A stretch of 7,116 bases of DNA from NCBI GenBank assembly GCA_029938505.1, contig JAOZUV010000102.1, positions 1 through 7,116 of the forward strand, written 5' to 3'. The position numbers and the translations under genes were made by a program. The number at the start of each line of letters is the position of its first letter. The first letter of the stretch is position 1. The stretch is from Bacteroidales bacterium. GTDB taxonomy: Bacteria; Bacteroidota; Bacteroidia; Bacteroidales; GCA-2711565. Below the pieces are notes generated by a model. That model did no database searches and was not told the DNA's origin. It saw only the letters and a list, made by a program, of their open reading frames with translations. Below are positions 1-5,947 of the stretch, piece by piece.

Positions 1-1852
1 CTTTCATTCCGGCCATCACTGCTGAAGCAGGATTGGTTCCGTGAGCAGAAGCAGGAATTAAACAAATATTACGATGTCCTTCGCCTTTATTTTCCAGATA
101 AGCATTGATCACTGCTAAACCTGCATATTCGCCATAAGCACCAGAATTTGGCATAAAGGTCATGGCAGCAAAACCAGTAATTTCGCTTAAATCTTTATCC
201 AATTGATGGATAAGTTCTTTATAACCTTCGGCTTGATCGCAAGGAACAAATGGGTGAATAGCACCAAACTCAGGCCAACTCATTGGGAACATTTCTGCCG
301 CAGCATTTAATTTCATGGTACACGAACCCAAAGGAATCATTGAACGGTTTAGTGAAAGATCTTTCACTTCCAATTTCTTGATATAACGCATCATCTCTGT
401 TTCTGAGTGATGAGAATTGAAAATTTCATGCGTCATAAATTTACTGATACGGATGTGTTCCGCAGGCAATTCTATGGTTTGACAAGCTTCGCAATATTCT
501 TGTTCCTGGTAATGTTTTTTATTGGCCGTAGCTAAAATGCGAACGATGTTTTGAAGATCTTCTTTACAATTGGTGGTTTCATCCAGACTAATGCCAAAAT
601 GAGTGTCATCAATATATCGGAAGTTGACTTCTTTAGCCAAGGTTAATTCTTTGATAGTATCCATGCTTACTTCTTCAGGAAGTTCTACATAAAGTGTATC
701 AAAATAATATTCGTTGAGTTGTTTATAGCCAAAAATATCTATCTCTTTATTTAAGTAAACAGCCAAACAATGGATGTCTTCTGCAATTTCTTTCACTCCT
801 TCGGGACCGTGATATACAGCATACATACTAGCCATGGTTGCTAATAAAGCCTGAGCAGTACAAATGTTTGAAGTAGCACGTTCGCGTTTGATGTGTTGTT
901 CGCGGGTTTGTAAAGCCATGCGAAGGGCAGGGGTTCCATTGGCATCTTGTGAAATGCCTATAATACGACCCGGAATATTTCGTTTGAAATCTTCGGTAGT
1001 TGCAAAATAAGCAGCATGAGGACCTCCATATCCCATTGGAATACCAAAACGTTGGGTTGTTCCAACAGCAACATCAGCTCCCCATTCACCTGGAGGGGTT
1101 AAAATAGTTAAACTTAAAAGATCAGCAGCAGCTACCACTTTAGCTTCTGCAGCATGTGCTTTTTCAACAAAGGCTTTATAATTATGGATGGCTCCAAATT
1201 GATCAGGATACTGAACCAATGCACCAAATACCATATCAGTAAATTCGAATTCATCACACTCACCAAAAATCAATTCGATTTTTAAGGCGGCCGAACGATT
1301 TTTTAAAACATCTATGGTTTGAGGCATCACATTATTGCAAACAAAAAACTGATTAACACCTGTTTTTGCTTGTTTTCTGGAGCGCGAATTGTACAACATA
1401 ATCATGGCTTCGGCAGCAGCTGTGGCTTCATCCAATAAAGAAGCATTGGACATAGGTAAGCCTGTTAAATCAGCCACCATGGTTTGGAAGTTCAATAAAG
1501 CCTCTAAACGACCTTGCGAAATTTCTGCCTGATAAGGGGTGTATGAAGTATACCAACCCGGATTTTCTAATATATTACGGCTAATAACACCAGGGGTGAT
1601 GGTATTATAATAACCCAATCCGATATAGCTTTTAAAAATTTTATTTTTGGCACCAATAGCTTTTATATGATTCAGATATTCGAACTCATTCATGCCTACT
1701 GGCAGATTCATTGGCTTTTTTAAGCGGATGGCTTTTGGAATGGTTTCATCGATCAAAGCATCAACTGATGCGACTTGTATTTTATCGAGCATTTTGCGGG
1801 TTTCAGTCTCGCGTGGCCCATTATGACGTTTAATAAAATTATTGGTAAGCAT
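1..1852 (-). CDS. gcvP: Glycine dehydrogenase (aminomethyl-transferring), P-protein of the glycine cleavage system, 3' end cut by the window
   Basis: This gene encodes the PLP-dependent P-protein, which decarboxylates glycine and passes the aminomethyl group to the lipoyl arm of GcvH in the cytosol. Reading the minus strand from ATG at 1852-1850 gives 617 uninterrupted codons that run off the left edge. The family is usually about 950 residues as a single chain, so roughly two thirds is present. Visible hallmarks are NGPRETE near residues 11-17, TPYQAEISQGRLE in the N-terminal half, PMGYGGPH at 272-279, the stretch TREQHIKRERATSNICTAQ, GSCTMKLNA from residue 509, and IPASAHGTNPASA at 599-611. 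N- and C-terminal halves are fused, as in the one-chain form rather than the split GcvPA/GcvPB form. The Schiff-base lysine motif should lie downstream, outside the window. It is transcribed divergently from the rest, with no gcvT or gcvH next to its start, so it may be a stand-alone unit. No frameshift was seen. Confidence 0.97.
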   Translation of the reverse strand, partial: MLTNNFIKRHNGPRETETRKMLDKIQVASVDALIDETIPKAIRLKKPMNLPVGMNEFEYLNHIKAIGAKNKIFKSYIGLGYYNTITPGVISRNILENPGWYTSYTPYQAEISQGRLEALLNFQTMVADLTGLPMSNASLLDEATAAAEAMIMLYNSRSRKQAKTGVNQFFVCNNVMPQTIDVLKNRSAALKIELIFGECDEFEFTDMVFGALVQYPDQFGAIHNYKAFVEKAHAAEAKVVAAADLLSLTILTPPGEWGADVAVGTTQRFGIPMGYGGPHAAYFATTEDFKRNIPGRIIGISQDANGTPALRMALQTREQHIKRERATSNICTAQALLATMASMYAVYHGPEGVKEIAEDIHCLAVYLNKEIDIFGYKQLNEYYFDTLYVELPEEVSMDTIKELTLAKEVNFRYIDDTHFGISLDETTNCKEDLQNIVRILATANKKHYQEQEYCEACQTIELPAEHIRISKFMTHEIFNSHHSETEMMRYIKKLEVKDLSLNRSMIPLGSCTMKLNAAAEMFPMSWPEFGAIHPFVPCDQAEGYKELIHQLDKDLSEITGFAAMTFMPNSGAYGEYAGLAVINAYLENKGEGHRNICLIPASAHGTNPASAVMAGMK

Positions 1853-1904
1853 TCGAATTTTATATTTAATGATTTACGAATAAATTGACTAAAAATTAAT
1901 GGCG

Positions 1905-1912
1905 CAAAGGTA
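1905..1912 (-). promoter_or_regulatory. Putative -7 promoter element of gcvP
   Basis: Read on the minus strand this is TACCTTTG, a full match to the TAnnTTTG -7 consensus of the Bacteroidota primary sigma factor. It ends 52 bases before the gcvP start codon, which implies a leader of roughly 45 bases. The expected TTTG-like -33 element is not clear at the usual 19-21 base spacing; the area contains only an imperfect TGGC/CATG sequence. The leader is A/T-rich before the ATG and has no strong Shine-Dalgarno, as is normal in this phylum. The element itself is seen directly; its activity is inferred. Confidence 0.5.
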
Positions 1913-1980
1913 GGTATTTTTATTATTTATTCATGCCATTTTTAATATCTTGTTAATAATATAACAGCTCTATTGATTTA

Positions 1981-2027
1981 AGACTAAAGACACAAGTATC
2001 GAGACTCAAGATGCTAGACTTTAGACC
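1981..2027. repeat. Degenerate GACT/CTAGAC-rich simple repeat
   Basis: The stretch is built from variants of AGACT, such as AGACTAAAGAC, GAGACTCAAGA and CTAGACTTTAGAC. CTAAAG at 1984-1989 and CTTTAG at 2018-2023 are complementary, so a weak foldback is possible. It does not code for anything recognisable. Similar AGACT-type intergenic strings occur in other Bacteroidota genomes, from general recollection. Its function, if any, is unknown. Confidence 0.45.
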
Positions 2028-2061
2028 TTAAATTCGGGGCTCATTAAGTGTTGATATATGT

Positions 2062-2085
2062 GTCACTCTGGGCGGAGTCGAAGTG
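2062..2085 (+). repeat. Short interspersed repeat, copy 1 (GTCAC...GTCGAAGTG)
   Basis: The segment begins GTCACTCTGGGCGGAGTCG and ends AAGTG. It shares the core G-GCG-AGTCGAA-TG and the GTCA start with the segment at 2981-3002, in the same orientation; this copy is 2 bases longer. ACTC and GAGT inside it can form a small hairpin around TGGGCG. The pattern matches a GTCACTGAGCGGAGTCGAAGTG-like element that I recall as dispersed in many Bacteroidota intergenic regions. The pairwise similarity is seen directly; dispersal across this genome is inferred. Confidence 0.6.
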
Positions 2086-2220
2086 AAGTCGCGAACTAAG
2101 ACCAAGGATATTTATTTCATAGTTTTGCTGTCTTACTATTTCTTTCATTATTCACATCTATTTATTTTTTATATTAGCCTTTGAATTCAATATATAGTAT
2201 GAGTTTGTTCTTTCTCCCTA

Positions 2221-2244
2221 TAATCAAACAGCATAGCTTGATTA
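2221..2244. repeat. Inverted repeat upstream of the orphan gene (outer dyad)
   Basis: TAATCAA at 2221-2227 and TTGATTA at 2238-2244 are perfect 7-base inverted repeats separated by 10 bases, which would put the half-site centres about 17 bases apart. This geometry would suit a dimeric DNA-binding protein or a weak RNA hairpin. It lies only 4 bases before a second dyad, so the two may act together. In DNA this AT-rich, 7-base dyads also arise by chance; the regulatory role is inferred. Confidence 0.4.
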
Positions 2245-2248
2245 ATTT

Positions 2249-2282
2249 AGAATATTGATTTTACTTAAAAAAACAATATTCT
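2249..2282 (+). promoter_or_regulatory. Long inverted repeat immediately before the orphan gene start
   Basis: AGAATATTG at 2249-2257 and CAATATTCT at 2274-2282 are perfect 9-base inverted repeats. Inside them, after one A-A mismatch, TTTT (2259-2262) pairs with AAAA (2269-2272) around a 6-base loop. As RNA this gives a 9 bp stem, a mismatch, then 4 bp. It ends 6 bases before a possible GTG start at 2289 and 15 bases before the ATG at 2298, so it overlaps or borders where ribosomes would bind. It could be an operator, a translation-controlling hairpin, or a terminator-like barrier to transcription from upstream. There is no T-run directly after it, which argues against an ordinary terminator. 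Confidence 0.5.
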
Positions 2283-2297
2283 TATTGGGTGATTTAT

Positions 2298-2789
2298 ATG
2301 GAACAATTTCTTGCATGTAAATTAGTTAACAAACATACTAGTAAAGAACAAATGAATAATTCTAATTATAAAATTTTGCCTGACCTTAAGCTTATTATTG
2401 AATTATGTATTAACAACACTACAGTTGACTCCTATATCAAGCATACAAAAAAACTATTACAAGATGATTTATTTAATCCTAATTATAATTTTTTGGTTGA
2501 CTTTAGAAATACTGAATTTATTATAGATTACGAAAAAGATATTTCAACTTATTTATCTTTTGTAAAAACACTTGTTAGTAATGATTACAAAACTAAGACA
2601 GCTATTTTAATAAGCACCCCTAATCAAGTTGTAGTTTCAACTTTGTATTCAATGGATCATCAGAATAGTTACGACAACGCTTTAATATTTTCATCCTTAG
2701 AGTCTGGGCTTAATTATCTTTCTTTTGAAGGAAATGATAGATATCTTATTGAAACAACTATTGAAATTATGAAAAAAGAAATAAGCTGA
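2298..2789 (+). CDS. Hypothetical small cytosolic protein, STAS/SpoIIAA-like in layout, very AT-rich
   Basis: I do not recognise a named family. The product is about 163 residues with no signal peptide or membrane segment. Counting from a possible GTG at 2289 (166 residues), a strand-like YKILPDLKLIIEL (27-39) is followed by a helix, then YNFLVDFR (66-73), a long helix, AILISTPNQVVVSTLY (105-120), and ALIFSSLESGLNYLSF near the end. This alternation, with a buried LVDFR strand and a late 'F-sle-gl-yL' segment, resembles SpoIIAA/STAS-like single-domain proteins; that is a fold guess, not a functional assignment. Three starts are possible: GTG 2289, ATG 2298 and ATG 2352. The last begins just before the apparent domain, which starts near residue 26, and has an A-rich AAAGAACAA upstream; I chose 2298 as a compromise. 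Base composition is markedly more AT-rich than gcvP or fucU, which suggests different ancestry or relaxed constraint. It stands alone, preceded by tandem dyads. Confidence 0.7.
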   Translation: MEQFLACKLVNKHTSKEQMNNSNYKILPDLKLIIELCINNTTVDSYIKHTKKLLQDDLFNPNYNFLVDFRNTEFIIDYEKDISTYLSFVKTLVSNDYKTKTAILISTPNQVVVSTLYSMDHQNSYDNALIFSSLESGLNYLSFEGNDRYLIETTIEIMKKEIS

Positions 2790-2940
2790 ACGATGTTTGC
2801 ATGATTGTACCTGCCCTTACTGATGAAGTGATGTATTTCAGAACGCAACACTTACTAATTGCGGTATCTGACGATTAATTAACAGCCAATGCTTGTAAAT
2901 CCACTGTTTTTTTGATCGTTAAACTTATTTTTTTCAACAA

Positions 2941-2959
2941 CCCTTGACAAGATCAGGGG
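2941..2959. repeat. Small hairpin-forming element next to the interspersed repeat
   Basis: CCCTTGA (2941-2947) can pair with TCAGGGG (2953-2959) through seven pairs including one G-T wobble, leaving the 5-base loop CAAGA. It has no following T-tract, so it is not a standard terminator. The string resembles the CCCTTCGACAAGCTCAGGG-type dispersed element recalled from Bacteroidota genomes, often found near the GTCAYTGAGCG-type repeat that follows 21 bases later here. The hairpin is seen directly; the family link is from memory. Confidence 0.5.
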
Positions 2960-2980
2960 CAAAGCATTCAGTCTCTAATG

Positions 2981-3002
2981 GTCATTGAGCGCAGTCGAAA
3001 TG
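2981..3002 (+). repeat. Short interspersed repeat, copy 2 (GTCATTGAGCG...GTCGAAATG)
   Basis: The segment starts GTCATTGAGCGCAGTCG and ends AAATG. It aligns with 2062-2085 over the GTCA start and the G-GCG-AGTCGAA-TG core with a 2-base gap, in the same orientation. The two copies bracket the AT-rich orphan gene at a distance of about 920 bases. No target-site duplication or transposase is visible. It looks like a degenerate dispersed element. Confidence 0.6.
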
Positions 3003-3110
3003 CATTTTATAATTTAGAAGAGATTTTAAATTTATTGGAGTTTACAAACAATAGTAAATATTCACTAAGTTTACTTTCAATTAACTTAATGTGTACATCC
3101 ATGGTTTTGT

Positions 3111-3128
3111 ATGTCTATTGATAGATAT
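3111..3128. promoter_or_regulatory. Dyad upstream of the DUF5916 gene, possible operator
   Basis: ATGTCTAT and ATAGATAT flank a central TG. Seven of eight positions pair, the exception being G3113 against T3126. The centre is about 52 bases before the start codon at 3172, a position suitable for an operator near a promoter. No matching regulator gene is in view and the site is AT-rich, so chance is possible. Confidence 0.3.
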
Positions 3129-3171
3129 GCTGAACGTGCTTTAAAACTAAGCGTTTAATTTAACGAGAACG

Positions 3172-5325
3172 ATGAAAAAATATTTAATTGTTTGCTTCCT
3201 TCTACTCCTAAGCCATCATCTTTTTAGCCAGCACTCAAAACCTGATACAATAGTCGCTGTATTTTATAATCAACAAATTAAACTCGATGGAAAATTAGAC
3301 GAGGCTTGCTGGGAGCAGGCATCCGCTATCGAGAACTTCACCCAAAGAGAACAGAATGAGGGCGAGCCTGCTACAGAAAAAACACGTATTGCTGTGGTGT
3401 ATAATGCCAATGAGGTTTACTTTGGCATTTGGTGTTTTGATAGTGAACCCGAAAAAATTTCGGCTCAGCAGATGGCTCGTGATTTTAGTTGGAGAAGTGA
3501 TGATAATATTGAGATCATGATTAGCACCTTTAATGATAATCGGAATGGCTATTTATTTGTGACAAATCCGAATGGAGCTATGGCAGATGTATGGGTAGGA
3601 GATGAGGGAAAAGATTTTAATAAAGACTGGAATGGAGTATGGGATGTTGCTGTTCAAACAAATTCGGCGGGCTGGTTTGCCGAAATGATCATTCCCTTTA
3701 GCACCTTGAAATTTAAAAAGGATAGCTCGCAAGTTTGGGGAATTAACTTCGAACGGAATATCCGTCGAAAAAAAGAACAACTGATGTGGCAAGCTTGGTC
3801 CCGATTATATGATGTGGAAAAGATATCGCAAGGAGGTAAACTCACGGGGATCACTAATATTAAACAAGACAGCAAAGTTGAGATTAAACCTTATTTATTA
3901 AGTGGATTTCAGTTTTCGGACGAGAAGACTAAGAATACCACTAAAGTGGGGGGAGAAGTAAATTTAGATATTACACCTACCTTGAAATTAAATTTTTCGG
4001 TAAATACTGATTTTGCACAAGTTGAGTCTGATAAGAAACAAATAAATCTTTCTCGTTTTTCCTTATACTATCCCGAAAAAAGACAATTCTTTTTAGAAGG
4101 AAAGAATTATTATGATATGAATATTGGGAGTGCCCGACTGTTTTATAGTCGGCGAATTGGAATCGGTCAAAATACCGAAACACCCATTATTGGGGGAGTG
4201 AGGATGTTTGGGAAACTAAATAAAACGAGTATTGGTATCATGTCGATTCAAACCCAGTCGAAGGATGAAATTCCTACAAGCAATTATAGTATTATAAAGA
4301 TTAAACAAGATATTTTCAAGCAATCGAGTATTGGTATCATTGCCATGCAGAAATATTCTGAAAGCGGCTACAACAGAGTTTTTGGAACTGACTTTATGTA
4401 TTCAACATCCGAGCTTTTTGGATCTAAAAATTTGTTGGTGGGTGCTTCTATGGCTCTTACCGATACCAAGGTTTTTGGTGAAAATGAAAAGCTGAATGAA
4501 GATAATCTTTCGTATAATATATCGTTGAGTTATCCGAATGATGTGGTGGAGATAGATGCAGGCTTTACCAGTGTGCAATCTGGTTTTAATCCTGAAATGG
4601 GTTATGTGAATCGCAAAAATTACCAAATGCTTTATGCTGAATTACAGCTCAATCCTCGCTTTAAAAACTTGCCCTTTTTCCGAAATTTGATTTTTAAACC
4701 ATTGGATATAAATTATTATATCAATGAGGAAACCAAAGAAATGGAGTCCTTAACTTATGAGTGGCGTCCTTTTGGTTTTGTGTCTAAAAGCGGGGAATCC
4801 TTTGAATTAAATATTCTACATATTTTTGATAAACCAAGCGAAGAGTTTGAGCTGATTGATGATGTTTATATTCCTGCGGGGAGTTATTGGGATAATCGTT
4901 ATGAGGTTCAATTTGAAACCTTTGAAGGTCGGAAAATATCTGCTGAAGCAACTGCAAGCATTGGTGATTTTTATACAGGACAGCGGCAAGAAATTGAGCT
5001 CTATGTGCACTTTAATTTGAATAAACACTTAAATATTGGCTTGGATTGGGAGCGAAATTATATTCAGCTTCCACAAAAATCATTGGTAACTGATGGACTA
5101 GGGGGGCGGATTGATTATGCCTTTAATCCCAAATTGCAAACCTCTTTGTTTACTCAGTGGAATAATGAGGATAAAAACATTTTACTGAATTATAGAATTA
5201 ATTGGATTCCAAAAATTGGGAGTTTCTTCTACTTGGTTATCAATCAGGAATTATCTACGGATGGTGGAATTAGCCTAGAGCGAACAACTATTATTGGAAA
5301 ACTTATTTGGCGATTTGCGTTATAG
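3172..5325 (+). CDS. Exported CBM9-like/DUF5916 family protein, predicted outer-membrane beta-barrel
   Basis: The 717-residue product starts with a typical signal peptide: MKK, a hydrophobic core to about residue 17, and a probable cut after FSQ at 18-20. Residues about 28-230 look like a CBM9-like domain (carbohydrate-binding family 9 type), with IKLDGKLDEACWEQA at 36-50, VYFGIWCFD near 82-90 and DDNIEIMIS at 110-118. The rest fits DUF5916, with the family block VNTDFAQVESDKKQINLSRFSLYYPEKRQFFLEG at about 277-310 and LFYSRRIG at 323-330, followed by repeated amphipathic strands ending in LIWRFAL, as expected of an outer-membrane barrel. Full length is normal for the family. Its biochemical role is not established; sugar binding or surface transport is inferred from the CBM9-like part. 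The start follows AACGAGAACG without a strong Shine-Dalgarno. It precedes fucU-fucP in the same direction but with a 173-base gap, so a shared role in L-fucose or fucoside use is only suggestive. Confidence 0.9.
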   Translation: MKKYLIVCFLLLLSHHLFSQHSKPDTIVAVFYNQQIKLDGKLDEACWEQASAIENFTQREQNEGEPATEKTRIAVVYNANEVYFGIWCFDSEPEKISAQQMARDFSWRSDDNIEIMISTFNDNRNGYLFVTNPNGAMADVWVGDEGKDFNKDWNGVWDVAVQTNSAGWFAEMIIPFSTLKFKKDSSQVWGINFERNIRRKKEQLMWQAWSRLYDVEKISQGGKLTGITNIKQDSKVEIKPYLLSGFQFSDEKTKNTTKVGGEVNLDITPTLKLNFSVNTDFAQVESDKKQINLSRFSLYYPEKRQFFLEGKNYYDMNIGSARLFYSRRIGIGQNTETPIIGGVRMFGKLNKTSIGIMSIQTQSKDEIPTSNYSIIKIKQDIFKQSSIGIIAMQKYSESGYNRVFGTDFMYSTSELFGSKNLLVGASMALTDTKVFGENEKLNEDNLSYNISLSYPNDVVEIDAGFTSVQSGFNPEMGYVNRKNYQMLYAELQLNPRFKNLPFFRNLIFKPLDINYYINEETKEMESLTYEWRPFGFVSKSGESFELNILHIFDKPSEEFELIDDVYIPAGSYWDNRYEVQFETFEGRKISAEATASIGDFYTGQRQEIELYVHFNLNKHLNIGLDWERNYIQLPQKSLVTDGLGGRIDYAFNPKLQTSLFTQWNNEDKNILLNYRINWIPKIGSFFYLVINQELSTDGGISLERTTIIGKLIWRFAL

Positions 5326-5326
5326 C

Positions 5327-5356
5327 ATGTAGAATAATATATTTTTCTAGCATTTT
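5327..5356 (+). terminator. Weak hairpin plus T-tract after the DUF5916 gene
   Basis: ATGTAGAA (5327-5334) pairs with TTCTA-CAT (5345-5353) through eight pairs with one bulged G at 5350, around a 10-base loop, and TTTT follows. The stem has only two G-C pairs and begins right after the stop codon, so termination may be inefficient. If it works, the DUF5916 gene and fucU are separate units. Confidence 0.3.
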
Positions 5357-5498
5357 AAATTTTACATTCAGCGTTCTATATTCTATATTTCATTATTAGT
5401 AACAAATCAGTGCTTGAACTTTTTTCTAATTCATATTTTCTCTATATCTTGCTTCTGTATTAAATGATAAAACTTGAATACCAATAAAAATAATTGTC

Positions 5499-5927
5499 AT
5501 GCTTAAAGGAATATCTTCATTAATAAATCCTGAATTATTAAAAATACTGGCATCCATGGGGCATGGGGATGAAATATTATTAGCCGATGCTCACTACCCG
5601 GGAGAAAGTTTAAATAGGAATATTGTTAGAGCAGATGGCTTAAAAATAGCAAACTTGCTTAAAGCTATCATGCCATTAATTGAACTGGATGAATATGTTG
5701 ATTGCCCAATTGTTATGATGAAAGCTGTTGAGGGTGACAAATTGGATATTGAGGTTGAGAACTCCTATTTAAACAGTATCATTCCCTTTTGCAAAAAAAC
5801 ACCAGCAATTGAAAGGCTTGAAAGATTTGAGTTTTATGAAAGATCAAAGAAAGCTTTTGCAATTGTTATGACAGGCGAAACTGTGAAATATGGAAACATT
5901 ATCCTTAAAAAAGGAATCATCACCTGA
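5499..5927 (+). CDS. fucU: L-fucose mutarotase (RbsD/FucU family)
   Basis: FucU interconverts the alpha and beta anomers of L-fucose in the cytosol, supplying the form used by L-fucose isomerase. The 142-residue product is close to E. coli FucU (140 residues) from end to end. Shared blocks include [22 protein letters not shown] at 5-26, with His22 matching the catalytic histidine of the RbsD/FucU family, ADAHYPGES at 29-37, VRADGL at 43-48, MMKAVEGD at 73-80, [18 protein letters not shown] at 110-127, and the C-terminal [10 protein letters not shown] at 130-139, where the Tyr and Asn of YxN are family active-site residues. The FucU-type features separate it from ribose-specific RbsD. The ATG at 5499 is the natural start; upstream is A-rich (AATAAAAATAATTGTC) with no strong Shine-Dalgarno. 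fucP follows after 20 bases, so the two are almost certainly co-transcribed. Confidence 0.95.
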   Translation: MLKGISSLINPELLKILASMGHGDEILLADAHYPGESLNRNIVRADGLKIANLLKAIMPLIELDEYVDCPIVMMKAVEGDKLDIEVENSYLNSIIPFCKKTPAIERLERFEFYERSKKAFAIVMTGETVKYGNIILKKGIIT

Positions 5928-5947
5928 CAATAAATTTTCATTCAAAT

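Larger units (their letters stand above)
1853..2297. other. Divergent non-coding spacer between gcvP and the orphan gene
   Basis: No credible coding sequence was found in these 445 bases on either strand. The stretch is AT-rich and contains, from left to right, the gcvP leader and promoter element, a degenerate GACT-rich repeat, one copy of a short interspersed repeat, and two inverted repeats abutting the next gene. A TAGTTTTG string at 2120-2127 fits the Bacteroidota -7 form on the plus strand but has no -33 partner and sits about 170 bases before the gene. I did not recognise a glycine riboswitch or any other structured leader in front of gcvP. Confidence 0.7.
2790..3171. other. Non-coding spacer between the orphan gene and the DUF5916 gene
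   Basis: No gene is supported in these 382 bases. A 25-codon open frame (2801-2878, plus strand) was examined and not accepted. The spacer holds a small hairpin (2941-2959), the second interspersed repeat (2981-3002) and a dyad (3111-3128). T-runs at 2905-2911 and around 2930 are not preceded by a convincing stem, so no terminator for the orphan gene is called. TGGTTTTG at 3102-3109 is one base off the TAnnTTTG -7 form and lacks a well-placed -33 partner. Confidence 0.6.

Noticed and set aside
1853..1980. Possible glycine riboswitch in front of gcvP
   Set aside because: The leader implied by the promoter element is only about 45 bases and AT-rich, with none of the conserved glycine-aptamer features I could recognise.
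2801..2878. 25-codon open frame starting ATGATTGTACC, just after the orphan gene
   Set aside because: It is very short, has no recognisable domain and no clear ribosome-binding context; a remnant of a decayed gene is possible but cannot be supported.
2899..2935. T-runs after the orphan gene as a terminator
   Set aside because: Only a weak AACAG/CTGTT pairing with a long loop precedes the first T-run, which is not a convincing stem.
3553..5028. Several minus-strand open frames of 68-79 codons inside the DUF5916 gene
   Set aside because: They lie wholly inside a well-supported family gene on the other strand and have no recognisable protein features.
5374..5387. Tandem TTCTATA pair in the spacer before fucU
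   Set aside because: Two 7-base copies in very AT-rich DNA are expected by chance, and nothing ties them to a known site.
5435..5460. TATCTTGC-like string as a fucU promoter
   Set aside because: It matches TAnnTTTG imperfectly and the nearest TTG upstream is about 28 bases away, too far for the usual -33/-7 spacing.
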